From an uncultured Chitinophaga sp. (GTDB lineage Bacteria > Bacteroidota > Bacteroidia > Chitinophagales > Chitinophagaceae): a stretch of 57,182 bases of DNA. The DNA lies in assembly GCF_937898475.1 (NCBI RefSeq), contig NZ_CALEJS010000002.1:1-57182 (forward strand). Direction: 5' to 3'. The translations under genes were made by a program, and so were the position numbers. Below are positions 25,031 through 34,021 of the stretch, in pieces (positions within the stretch are counted from its first letter, which is position 1; the number at the start of each line of letters is the position of its first letter). Under the pieces are notes generated by a model. That model was not told where the DNA came from and did not search any database. It saw only the letters and a program-made list of their open reading frames with translations.

Positions 25031-27760
25031 GAAGAGCTGCTCCAGTGTGCCACTCGTTGTACCCTCCTCCTGCTGCTGGCCGTCCATAAAGCCAAGAATG
25101 AGGCAAGCGCCTTTGCCTAAAACAAGGGTGTGCTGGCCAGCGGGGAAGTAGTAGGTGTGTATGTTCACGGATGGCTGGCCGTGCAGCTGTATGGCATTGG
25201 TGAGGCGTACAGCTGACTGTCCATGGTTGTCGGCGCTGGCGTCTGTTTCAAGATCGGGTGCTTTCAGGTAGGCGGGGTCTTTAGATTGAAAGAAGCCAAC
25301 TACTACCTTTACGGGCGTCTCGCTGCGGAACCGGAGGGTGGTGCCTTTTTCCAGCTGTTGCTGCCGGGAGAGCTGTATGCCCCTCAGTTGGCGCAGCGCC
25401 GGAACCAGGGAGGTGATTTTCAGTGGCTCATCGGCGTATACCCTTGATCCTGTTTGCGGTTGATAGTAACCGGGCACGGGATGCAGAAGGGTAACGGTTG
25501 CGGGGCTTAATACCTGGGGGCTTCCAGTCCCTTTGTTATTACCGTGGCGTAGTGAAGCCAGGTGGGCTTTAAAATGGCGCAGCTCTGCTTCATAAAAGGG
25601 TAGCAGTTCTGTCCAGGTTTTGTTCTTGCCGTCGGCGCCGCTAACCGGCACTTTTCTTTGCTGGGTTTGCATGCTGTTGGCATACAGGTAGGTGTTCCTG
25701 GTAAGGCGTTCCAGCTCCCTGAAATGATGCAGGCTTTGTTCCAGCCAGGGTAATGCTTTTTCCAGGTCGTGGATATCGTGAGAGTACTGGTACCGTAATA
25801 CCAGCAGGGCTGCCTGCACTTTGGCGGCAAAGTGATGGGCCAGGGCCTGGTAACAATACATATCATTCCTGATACGTGCAAATTCATCCCCAGCATCCTG
25901 TACGCTGCCGGCGGCCCGCTCTATAGCAGCTACTGCGAGGTCGCCATGCCGGGTTACTTCCTGTATGATCTGTACAGGTGTTTCTCCTGTATGTGTTTCG
26001 CGTTTCCATTCTTTGACGGCATATTCGGTGAGCGTTTCGCCTTCAGGGCCGTCAGAGTTATAGAGGTCTGGCCATACCCGCCACCTGGACGGGTTAATGA
26101 GCTGGCTCATAAGCATGCCAAGTGTAAGCGTTTGGCGGTTACCGTTAGTGATGCCGAAGCGGCGTAACAGTTTAGGCGCTATTTCGCCTGATTGTTCATA
26201 AGCTTCCAGTATATGTTTCCCGGCGCCGGTGCCAAATATGCTGTCGAGCCGGGTGCTCCAGTACTGGTCTTCCTTGCTGCGGTCACGATGACAGTTCCAG
26301 GCGTAGCGCGCCCAGGCTTCGTACCAGAGCCAGTCGCGTGCAGTCTGCAGTAAGCGTGGCGATGCTTTGTCTGCCGTATAGGGCCAGTCCCAGTAAGCTG
26401 ACTCCGGGTACAGGTGAAGGCCGTTGGCGCCATGTATATTATGCATGGCCTGTACGCTCTTTTGTATAAAGCTGGTGGCGCCGTAGCGGAAAGGTTCCAG
26501 GTTGGCCAGTATATGTACATTGTCAATATGGGCGGCGGCCAGGCGGCTCATATCCTGGTGCATAGCCGCCCAGGGACCTCTGGGCGTATAGGTGGTCAAT
26601 GCTTCGCCATTGTATTTGCCCATGGTATACAGGTTGGGGTAAAGCGGGCGGGCCGCCTCCATCACCAGTTGCGGGTTGCTGTCATGACTGCGCAGCACAA
26701 TCGGCGGAAGGTTGTTTTGTCCCAGCTGTTTCAGCCCGTCTTTAACGCCTGGTATGATCGTTTTTGTAAACCATTCCACGTCCATCTCATCACCTTCCAT
26801 TGCTTCGCCCAGTGTGACCAGTAACCCCACGTTAGGATATCTGGCTACAAAGGCGGCGATGGATTTGCGGGTGTAATCTGCTATCAGCGGGGTGATAGGG
26901 CGTTTACGGTCCTGCGTGGCAAGCCCGTGTTTTTCTGCAAAAGGTTTGGAGAGGATGATGTTGTAGAACATCTGTATCACCCATATACCGCGGCGGTCTG
27001 CCTCTGTGGTGAGAAAACGGTACATCTCTTCGTTGCGGCGGAAAGTGGCGCTGTCTACTTCTACGGCGTAGGGATAGTCTTCCAGTCTTACCAGCGATGC
27101 AAAGGGATGGCCGTTCCAAAGGTAGAGTGAATTCATGCGGTTGGCAGCCAGCATGTCCAGGTACTGTATCCACAGGGTTTTATCGTAGAACCAGGGAAAT
27201 TCCTCCGGGGTATACGGATACTCATATACGGTTCTTCCGGGCAGGTATGTGGTTTTCTGAATGCCAACACAGGTGCCGCGCAGTACCATTTCCGGCTGAT
27301 CACTGAACTGAAGGCTGCCGGGCAGCTTACCGTTCAGGCGTACCTGTTCTGCCAGTTCAAGGCAGCCATAAAGTGTGCCGCTGGCGTCTGCCCCGCCAAT
27401 AAGCGTATAGCCCTGCGTGGTGCTGATGGTGAAGCCTTCCTTACCCGGCTGGCTTTTTACCGGCAGGTGGTATTGCCGGATAGCTGCTTGTATCCTTTCC
27501 TCTTCCAGTAATCCTATGATGATGACTGCTCCTTTACCGGCTGTGGTCCTGCCGCTGCCAAGTTGTACTTTATAACCTGCTGTTGCAAGCGCTTTGCTTA
27601 ATTGCGACACGCCGTATTGTATACGTGGATGGGTTTTTTCAGCGGTCAGCAGTACAATGCTGCTGTCGGCTGCCGCTTGCATGCAGTAGCTGTGCAGCAG
27701 CAAAGCGGATAGTAAGATGACAGATTGCCGTATGTAGCTGTATATCTTTCCTGTTCGCAT
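25025..27760 (-). CDS. Secreted glycoside hydrolase, GH138-like (candidate alpha-galacturonidase)
   Basis: A 911-residue exported protein (hydrophobic signal in the first 30 residues). Residues about 35-155 form a GH20/GH67-type N-terminal alpha/beta domain (GYTLIGGADASGTLYGCLELAEQ). Residues about 160-480 look like a TIM barrel with acidic residues at strand ends: E319 in LLVTLGEAMEGDE and E385 in MGKYNGEAL are my candidates for the catalytic pair. Helical and beta-sandwich parts follow to the end. The layout recalls GH138, the family of an alpha-galacturonidase acting on rhamnogalacturonan II, and more distantly GH67 glucuronidases. The family call is from memory of the architecture. It lies 15 bp after the GH29 gene and is co-transcribed with it. 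Confidence 0.6.
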   Translation of the reverse strand: MRTGKIYSYIRQSVILLSALLLHSYCMQAAADSSIVLLTAEKTHPRIQYGVSQLSKALATAGYKVQLGSGRTTAGKGAVIIIGLLEEERIQAAIRQYHLPVKSQPGKEGFTISTTQGYTLIGGADASGTLYGCLELAEQVRLNGKLPGSLQFSDQPEMVLRGTCVGIQKTTYLPGRTVYEYPYTPEEFPWFYDKTLWIQYLDMLAANRMNSLYLWNGHPFASLVRLEDYPYAVEVDSATFRRNEEMYRFLTTEADRRGIWVIQMFYNIILSKPFAEKHGLATQDRKRPITPLIADYTRKSIAAFVARYPNVGLLVTLGEAMEGDEMDVEWFTKTIIPGVKDGLKQLGQNNLPPIVLRSHDSNPQLVMEAARPLYPNLYTMGKYNGEALTTYTPRGPWAAMHQDMSRLAAAHIDNVHILANLEPFRYGATSFIQKSVQAMHNIHGANGLHLYPESAYWDWPYTADKASPRLLQTARDWLWYEAWARYAWNCHRDRSKEDQYWSTRLDSIFGTGAGKHILEAYEQSGEIAPKLLRRFGITNGNRQTLTLGMLMSQLINPSRWRVWPDLYNSDGPEGETLTEYAVKEWKRETHTGETPVQIIQEVTRHGDLAVAAIERAAGSVQDAGDEFARIRNDMYCYQALAHHFAAKVQAALLVLRYQYSHDIHDLEKALPWLEQSLHHFRELERLTRNTYLYANSMQTQQRKVPVSGADGKNKTWTELLPFYEAELRHFKAHLASLRHGNNKGTGSPQVLSPATVTLLHPVPGYYQPQTGSRVYADEPLKITSLVPALRQLRGIQLSRQQQLEKGTTLRFRSETPVKVVVGFFQSKDPAYLKAPDLETDASADNHGQSAVRLTNAIQLHGQPSVNIHTYYFPAGQHTLVLGKGACLILGFMDGQQQEEGTTSGTLEQLFN

Positions 27761-27775
27761 GTTCTCTTTTTCTTT

Positions 27776-30391
27776 TTATTTCAGAGTGCTGGTGATCGCG
27801 GCTAATGCCTGCCGGTTGAGTTTTACCTGTACCATTCCTATCGGGTGAAAACGCTGCTGGTTGTTGATGGCTGCGTAGAGGATGGTGTAGCGGTCATTAC
27901 CTTCCGGTATCAGGCAAAGCGGTGTACGCATAATATCCCACCATTTCTTTACCCTGGTGTGAATGGGAATGTAGCGTGCGGGGCTCCAATGCAGCCCGTC
28001 TCTGGAAAGCGTATACCCCATCATGTTAGGCAGGTGCAGCCCGAAGCCTTCGGGCCCTCCGTCAAATACAGCGATGTATATGCCATTTGGTAATTTGCTT
28101 ACAATGGGGTTTTCCACAAAATAGGGATGTATGGATGTTACCGGGTTCACCGTAGTATCCAGGCGGGTCCAGGGCCCTTCAAGGGAGGCCGCACGGGCCA
28201 GGCCGATGAACCAGCCTTTGCCTGTTTTCTCCGGATAATCTGCTGCTTTGGCGTAAGGGTACGCGCCTGCGTAAAAGCCCAGCCACCCATTGCCAACAGG
28301 GTAGGGGAAGAAGGAGGCTACGCCCTGGCGTCCTTCCCACAGCTGGCTGTCCATCCCCGGTTCCAGGATAATGTCTTTATCAGTATACGGACCGCCAATG
28401 CCGTTAATACCTGCTTTTACAGATTCGCTTCTCCATATCCTGCCAAAGCAGTGATTAGGTTCTATGTCCTTATGAACGGTATAGGCCAGGTAGTAGCCAT
28501 ACCAGCGCTGATGTACGGTATCGTAAACAGGCATGAAAGACCAGAGCGCGGCGCGGCGATCGTTCAGCGGGTTATCATCTGCTGTAAGCGCGTACTGGCC
28601 GCTGGCCTGGTAAATGGTAGATTCCCGTTTCCAGTGGATGGCGTCTTTACTGCTCCAGTGCCCTATGCGGGTTTTCACACGGTCATAGTAAGGTGGTATG
28701 CCGGCTTCCCCGGCTCTTTCTGTCGGGAACATATGATATACACCGTTGATCTTTACACAGGCGCCTCCTTCAAACCCTCCCTGTATGCCTTCGGTGCCGG
28801 GCATACCTTCCTGTATTACAGGTGTTGCTGGTCCGCCGATGATGTCAAACAGTGGTAACTCATCAGAAGGTAAAGGGGAACCTGCCTGTGCATGGTTCCC
28901 CTGCGGCCCGGGCGTCTGCTGCCCAATGCCGTTCACGTTATGAATGGAATGCTTCGTTATAATTCTGAATACGTAGGCAAAGTCGGATGGTATCCTTGTT
29001 TTTGCGGGGATGGTGATGGAAAGCCCCTGTTCATCCAGCTGGTAGGGACAAGCCTCCAGGGCTTTCAGTCCGAGCAGTTGCAGGGATTGCACTTCCCCGA
29101 TGGTGTTGCTGTTAAGTGCTGTTAGCTGCACTGTTTTTCCATCTCCCGGCCAGTCCAGGAAGATGGCATAGAGTGTATCTCCTTTCCGCGTATAGTGCAC
29201 TTTCTGTCCGCTGGAGGTGGTTTCACCATATACGTTAAAGGGGCGTGTGTTATAAATGCCTTCTCCAAATGCCCACATCCATTTGCCTACCCTGAACATT
29301 ACTTCCTGCTGGTCTTGTGGAATGCTGCCGTCTGCCTTAGGTGAAAGGTTGAGCAACAGCTGTCCGTTCTTGCTTACGACTTCAATGATCTTGTGGATGA
29401 TTTCGCGCGGTGTGCGAATGTCCATTCCTTCTGTATAACCCCAGGAGAGTGCTTTGCCACTGCCGATGGAGTAATCGCAGAGCCAGGGTTTTTCTATAAT
29501 ACGATCGGGATTGGTATTCTCATGGTCCAGCATACCAATGCCATCAGGTATATCATTGCCTTTGTAGGTCATGATCACTTCCTGTCCGCGTTGTTCCGCG
29601 CTGTTGAAATAATGCGCTAGGTATTGTTTGATGTATTGTTCCGGTATCTGCTCCAGCCAGGAGTCAAAGTACATGATGTCCGGATGGTATTTGTCTGCCA
29701 CTTCATTGCACTTGCCCATCCACATGTTGAGCCATTGTTCATGGGGCATGGGGGTGCCATATAGTTTGGCATATTTAGGATTGGCCGCAGCCCATCCGGG
29801 TTTGGGCTTTACATAGCCGTAGTTCAGTTCATGGTGCAGGGATACAAAAAATTTCATACCCCTTTTGCGGATGGCTTTTTCCAGCTCGCCTACCACATCG
29901 CGGTGAGGCCCCATTTGTTTGGCATTGAAAGGTGTGAGCTGACTGTCCCACATGGAAAATCCATCGTGATGTTCGCCTACCGGTCCGGCAAAACGCGCCC
30001 CGCTTTTTACAAAAAGATCGGCCCATTCATCAGCATTAAAATGTTCGCCTTTGAACATCGGGATGAAATCATGGTATCCAAACTTACTGAGCGGCCCATA
30101 CAACGCCTGGTGCCGCTGATAGGTGCCTAGTTTTGAATAGCCGGAATCTGCGTGCATGTGAGAATAATAATGTTCATTATTATAGGCTGGCACGGTATAC
30201 ACGCCCCAATGGCAGTAAATGCCAAATTTAGCGTCACGTATCCACTCCGGCACTTCGGTATGCTGTTGCAACGAGCTCCAGTCGGGTTGGTAAACAATCT
30301 TCTTTTGTGCGGAAATATCCTGGTAGTAAGTACCCGCCAGCAGCAGACATAGTAAAACATGCCGGCAGGTGTACAGCAAAGCATTCATCAT
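27776..30391 (-). CDS. GH29 alpha-L-fucosidase fused to a GH43-like beta-propeller
   Basis: An 871-residue exported protein. Residues about 30-480 are a GH29 fucosidase: WIRDAKFGIYCHWGVYTVPAY, AGPVGEHHDGFSMWDS, and the nucleophile Asp near 243 in MYFDSWLEQ, followed by LLNLSPKADGSIPQDQ. A Pro/Gly-rich linker (GQQTPGPQGNHAQAG) leads to a second domain at about 520-871. It has five-bladed-propeller features, namely FEGGACVKINGVYHMF, GHWSSKDAIHWKRES and TLSRDGLHWSPARYI, and resembles GH43/GH117-type folds. The pair probably removes two adjacent sugars from a side chain. The gene is divergent from the SusC operon, with 406 bp of shared regulatory region between them. Confidence 0.85.
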   Translation of the reverse strand: MMNALLYTCRHVLLCLLLAGTYYQDISAQKKIVYQPDWSSLQQHTEVPEWIRDAKFGIYCHWGVYTVPAYNNEHYYSHMHADSGYSKLGTYQRHQALYGPLSKFGYHDFIPMFKGEHFNADEWADLFVKSGARFAGPVGEHHDGFSMWDSQLTPFNAKQMGPHRDVVGELEKAIRKRGMKFFVSLHHELNYGYVKPKPGWAAANPKYAKLYGTPMPHEQWLNMWMGKCNEVADKYHPDIMYFDSWLEQIPEQYIKQYLAHYFNSAEQRGQEVIMTYKGNDIPDGIGMLDHENTNPDRIIEKPWLCDYSIGSGKALSWGYTEGMDIRTPREIIHKIIEVVSKNGQLLLNLSPKADGSIPQDQQEVMFRVGKWMWAFGEGIYNTRPFNVYGETTSSGQKVHYTRKGDTLYAIFLDWPGDGKTVQLTALNSNTIGEVQSLQLLGLKALEACPYQLDEQGLSITIPAKTRIPSDFAYVFRIITKHSIHNVNGIGQQTPGPQGNHAQAGSPLPSDELPLFDIIGGPATPVIQEGMPGTEGIQGGFEGGACVKINGVYHMFPTERAGEAGIPPYYDRVKTRIGHWSSKDAIHWKRESTIYQASGQYALTADDNPLNDRRAALWSFMPVYDTVHQRWYGYYLAYTVHKDIEPNHCFGRIWRSESVKAGINGIGGPYTDKDIILEPGMDSQLWEGRQGVASFFPYPVGNGWLGFYAGAYPYAKAADYPEKTGKGWFIGLARAASLEGPWTRLDTTVNPVTSIHPYFVENPIVSKLPNGIYIAVFDGGPEGFGLHLPNMMGYTLSRDGLHWSPARYIPIHTRVKKWWDIMRTPLCLIPEGNDRYTILYAAINNQQRFHPIGMVQVKLNRQALAAITSTLK

Positions 30392-30474
30392 AACCTGGCT
30401 TGGGACAGCAGCGGGATCATAACGTAATGAGAAGATCCAGGTTAATTGCAGAAAGGTACATCATAATTTCCAAG

Positions 30475-30486
30475 TATACTATACTA
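30475..30486. promoter_or_regulatory. Putative GntR operator in the divergent PUL promoter
   Basis: TATACTATACTA at 30475-30486 matches the site adjoining the GntR start under TRTACTRTACTA. With the preceding G it contains the 11 bp palindrome GTATA-C-TATAC (30474-30484). It lies 83 bp before the GH29 start on one side and 311 bp before susC on the other, so it is better placed to control the glycosidases, or both directions by looping. Confidence 0.5.
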
Positions 30487-30521
30487 TGATACCTGTTTTT
30501 TGGATAATTTGTCAATGCCAA

Positions 30522-30603
30522 CGTTGCCGGCAACGATTGCGTAAAAAAAACGGTGACTTCGTGCCGGATGTAAATGAAAATTGCTGTAGCTTGATCCCGG
30601 GAT
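30522..30603. promoter_or_regulatory. Two perfect palindromes in the divergent PUL promoter
   Basis: CGTTGCCGGCAACG (14 bp) at 30522-30535 and ATCCCGGGAT (10 bp) at 30594-30603 are perfect palindromes. The first has a central CG dyad of the kind bound by LacI-type regulators and is flanked by CAAT (30514-30517) and ATTG (30536-30539). No gene lies in 30392-30683. The regulator binding here is not known. Confidence 0.4.
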
Positions 30604-30683
30604 TAATACTTCTGCGTATACGGAAGTAAACCGGAGCAAAAGACAGCATCTCCGGTTGTAAGGGGAAGGTCATAAAAAATTCC

Positions 30684-30785
30684 ATGAGTTATGAAGAAAT
30701 TATCGCCAATGAGTGTCAGCATTTCTTTAATTGTCTGAAAGACACAACAAGTATCAACCTATTCTATTATTCCAAGTTCCACTAA
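30684..30785 (+). CDS. Possible 33-residue leader ORF before susC
   Basis: An ATG at 30684 opens a frame of 33 codons that ends at TAA 30783-30785, 12 bp before the susC start. The product begins MSYEEIIANECQHFF and contains two Cys and several aromatic residues near the end (NLFYYSKFH). It has no signal peptide or recognisable family. It may be a translated leader that influences susC expression, or a chance frame in an AT-rich leader. Confidence 0.25.
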   Translation: MSYEEIIANECQHFFNCLKDTTSINLFYYSKFH

Positions 30786-30797
30786 ATCATTAGAAAA

Positions 30798-33700
30798 ATG
30801 ATTACAAAACTACTTTCAGGTAAGCGCATTACCACAGGGGGGATTATGCTGTGGCTGATGCTGATCATTACCGGCGCCTGTCCACGTTTGACGCTTGCCC
30901 AGACACCTGATCCTGTCGCCACACAGGGAAAGCCTATGCCTGTTACCGTAAAAGGAAAAGTATTATCAGAAGAAGGAGAGGAAGTACCGGGTGTTACCGT
31001 ACGGGTAAAAGGTGTACAGAAAGGAACCGTTACCGATGCAGATGGCAACTACACTATACAGGTGCCCGACGGAAAAGCAACACTGGTATTTTCATTTATC
31101 AGCCATGCCCCGCTGGAGGTGCCGGTGAACGACCGCTCTGCGGTAAATGTTACCCTGAAGAGCAGTGTAACATCCTTAAATGAAACGGTGGTAGTAGGTT
31201 ACGGCACCCAGCAGAAGACACATTTAACCGGTGCGGTGGCTACGGTGAATGTAAAGGAAATTGAAGATCTTCCCCTGGGAAACCTGGGCGCTACGCTCCA
31301 GGGCAAACTGCCGGGCGTGAGCGTGAGCGGTGGTAACGGCCGCCCGGGCGATGCAGGGGTGATCACTATCCGCAACCCGGTGATCTTCTCTAAAGACGGT
31401 GGCACTACCAGCCCGATATACGTGATCGATGATGTGATCAGAACGCAGGAAGATTTCAACCTGCTGGATGCGACAGAGGTGGAAAGCATTTCCGTATTGA
31501 AAGATGCCGCGGCAGCGGTGTATGGGGTTAACTCATCACAGGGCGCTATCGTGGTAAGAACCAAAAGAGGAAAAGCCGGTAAGCTGGTGATCAACTATAA
31601 TTCTTCCGTTGCCCTTAACCAGGCAACCTCGTTGCCAACCATGATGAATGGCTACGAGCATGCCCGGTACATGAACGATATTTACTTCGCAGACGGGAAA
31701 ACCGCAGACGATAACCAGGTATATACACCGGATGAACTGGAACATTTCAGGAATAATAATTACGACTGGCTGCGCCAGGCATGGAAATCTTCCCTGGTAA
31801 CCCGCCATGCATTTAATGTAAGCGGTGGTACGGAGAAGGCTACCTTTTTTGCCGGTGCCTCTTACTTCTACCAGAATGGCAACTTCGATAATATCAAGAA
31901 CGATAAATGGACCTTCAGGGCCAGCGGCGATGTGAAACTGGCTACCGGACTGAAAATGGGCTTGTCTGTGAGTGGGGATCTTTCCAATACCAAATTATAC
32001 CTCATGAAGGTAGGATCTGAGAATGTGGAGAATGATATGAGAGGCCTGCTGTACACACCGCAGTTCACACCGCCTTACGTGAACGGCTATCCTACGCAGC
32101 TGAGCAGCAGCAGCAATACCATTGACGCTTTTCACTTCTTCGAGGTACAGAATCTGAGCAACTATTCTCAAACCCGGGGCAATGGCCTCAATGTAGTGGC
32201 CAACCTGGAGTACCAGCCCACATTTATCAAAGGGCTGACTGCAAAGGTGCAGTATGCTAAACTGATGGATAATGTCTTTCCCAAACAGTTCGGTACCTAC
32301 TATTATGTATATGCCTTTGATATGGAAGGCGGCCATAATCACATTTATGCAGGAGATCCTATTAAGACGGTGCGCGTAAAGAACGGCGGACGTGTATACT
32401 TTAAACCATCGTATGCAGACCGTTATCAGCTCAATGCCTATCTTAACTACGCCCGCAAATTTGGTAAACATGATATTTCACTGCTGGCGGTAGCAGAGCA
32501 ACGCGAATATTCATATGACGATGTGCAGGCCTATACAGAAGATCCTACCGATGGCGCACCTGATATCTCCAGGTTTGCTTTCGGTAATATGAATGTGTGG
32601 GAAACCGCCAACGAAACCGGCAACCTATCCTATATCGGCCGCGCCAACTACGCGTACGACAATAAATACCTGCTGGAATTTGCCTTCCGCTATGATGCCT
32701 CCACCAACTTCGCACCGCAATACCGTTGGGGCTTCTTTCCCTCCCTGTCACTGGGATGGGTGGTGTCGCAGGAAGGCTTCTTCCAGCGAAACGTTCGCGC
32801 GTTTGATTACCTGAAGCTGAGGGCTTCTGCCGGTCACCTGGGTGGCGATGCAACCAAACCCTGGGGATATTTGCAGCGGTTTACCCCCAGCCAGACTTCC
32901 GGCGCCGTCTTTGGCGGCAACAGTAACAAGTCCGTAGGTACCAAACCGGAATCATTGCCCAACCCTGCAGCACGCTGGGACGATGATCTGAAATTCAACT
33001 TTGGTATTGACGTCAAGGCCTTGAACAGCCGCCTCTCTGCCACCGTGGACGCCTTCTTTGATCATCGCTATAATATGCTGACCAGCCTCACGGCCAGTGT
33101 GCCGCTGACGGTAGGTTCCAACATCGCGGCAGAGAATTACAACACGGTGAATGCCTACGGTTATGAGCTGTCGCTGGGCTGGAGCGATCGTATCGGCAGG
33201 GACATCAATTATTATGTAAACGGTTTCCTTAGCTGGAGCGATGCCAAAGCAATAAAAGTGGATGTAGACAAAGGTATTCGTGGTACATGGGAAGACCCTA
33301 ATGGCTATTCAATGGACAGGGGCGTGAGAGGGTATCACTACCTCGGCATGTTCCGCACACAGGAAGAAGTAGATGCTTTCCTGTCTAAGAACCCGGACTA
33401 CAAGGTATTCGGGAAAACGCCCGAGCCCGGAATGCTTTACTATAAAGATATCCGTGGACCAAAAGATCCGCTGACCAATCAATATGCTGGTCCTGATGGT
33501 GTAGTGGATGAGAATGATGAAGACTGGATTTCTAAAAAGGCCAATAACCATTATGGTTTCGGTCTTTCCATCGGCGCAGGTTACAAAGGGTTCCGTATTG
33601 ATATGGTGATGTCGGGCGCATTCGGCGGACAGAATGTGGTTGAAAGCGATGCACGTAAACAGGCTACTGTCACCTCTAATCGTCCCGCCTTCTGGAACGA

Positions 33701-34007
33701 TCACTGGACGCCGGAAAACCCGGATGCAAAATATCCTTCTCCTTATTTCGACGATCAGTACGACCGCACGTCTGCTTTCTGGTTCAGGAACTCCTTCTCT
33801 TTCAGAATGAGAACACTTAACCTGTCGTATACTTTCTCGCCTTCTCTCGCGAAGAGCATCGGCTTCCAGTCGTTTAAAGTATACCTGGCGTGTACCAATC
33901 CTTTTAACTTCTATAATCCTTACGATTATAAAGATAATGCGCTGGGGTCTTACGCTGTATATCCGCTGATGAGAACGATGGCATTCGGCCTGAACGTTAG
34001 TTTATAA
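30798..34007 (+). CDS. SusC/RagA TonB-dependent glycan transporter of the PUL
   Basis: A 1069-residue outer-membrane protein. A signal sequence is followed by a carboxypeptidase-regulatory-like domain at about 50-120 (VTVKGKVLSEEGEEVPGVTVRVKG), the TonB-box-like ETVVVGYG, and the plug with GKLPGVSVSGGNGRPGDAGVITIR, PIYVIDDVIR and SVLKDAAAAVYGVNSSQGAI. The barrel ends in MRTMAFGLNVSL. Unlike the transporter at 6090-9425 it has no STN domain, so control by a sigma/FecR pair is not expected and the nearby GntR-type regulator is the better candidate. It should carry oligosaccharides released at the surface into the periplasm, together with the SusD protein encoded 14 bp downstream. Confidence 0.95.
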   Translation: MITKLLSGKRITTGGIMLWLMLIITGACPRLTLAQTPDPVATQGKPMPVTVKGKVLSEEGEEVPGVTVRVKGVQKGTVTDADGNYTIQVPDGKATLVFSFISHAPLEVPVNDRSAVNVTLKSSVTSLNETVVVGYGTQQKTHLTGAVATVNVKEIEDLPLGNLGATLQGKLPGVSVSGGNGRPGDAGVITIRNPVIFSKDGGTTSPIYVIDDVIRTQEDFNLLDATEVESISVLKDAAAAVYGVNSSQGAIVVRTKRGKAGKLVINYNSSVALNQATSLPTMMNGYEHARYMNDIYFADGKTADDNQVYTPDELEHFRNNNYDWLRQAWKSSLVTRHAFNVSGGTEKATFFAGASYFYQNGNFDNIKNDKWTFRASGDVKLATGLKMGLSVSGDLSNTKLYLMKVGSENVENDMRGLLYTPQFTPPYVNGYPTQLSSSSNTIDAFHFFEVQNLSNYSQTRGNGLNVVANLEYQPTFIKGLTAKVQYAKLMDNVFPKQFGTYYYVYAFDMEGGHNHIYAGDPIKTVRVKNGGRVYFKPSYADRYQLNAYLNYARKFGKHDISLLAVAEQREYSYDDVQAYTEDPTDGAPDISRFAFGNMNVWETANETGNLSYIGRANYAYDNKYLLEFAFRYDASTNFAPQYRWGFFPSLSLGWVVSQEGFFQRNVRAFDYLKLRASAGHLGGDATKPWGYLQRFTPSQTSGAVFGGNSNKSVGTKPESLPNPAARWDDDLKFNFGIDVKALNSRLSATVDAFFDHRYNMLTSLTASVPLTVGSNIAAENYNTVNAYGYELSLGWSDRIGRDINYYVNGFLSWSDAKAIKVDVDKGIRGTWEDPNGYSMDRGVRGYHYLGMFRTQEEVDAFLSKNPDYKVFGKTPEPGMLYYKDIRGPKDPLTNQYAGPDGVVDENDEDWISKKANNHYGFGLSIGAGYKGFRIDMVMSGAFGGQNVVESDARKQATVTSNRPAFWNDHWTPENPDAKYPSPYFDDQYDRTSAFWFRNSFSFRMRTLNLSYTFSPSLAKSIGFQSFKVYLACTNPFNFYNPYDYKDNALGSYAVYPLMRTMAFGLNVSL

Positions 34008-34021
34008 CTCTGCCAAAATCA

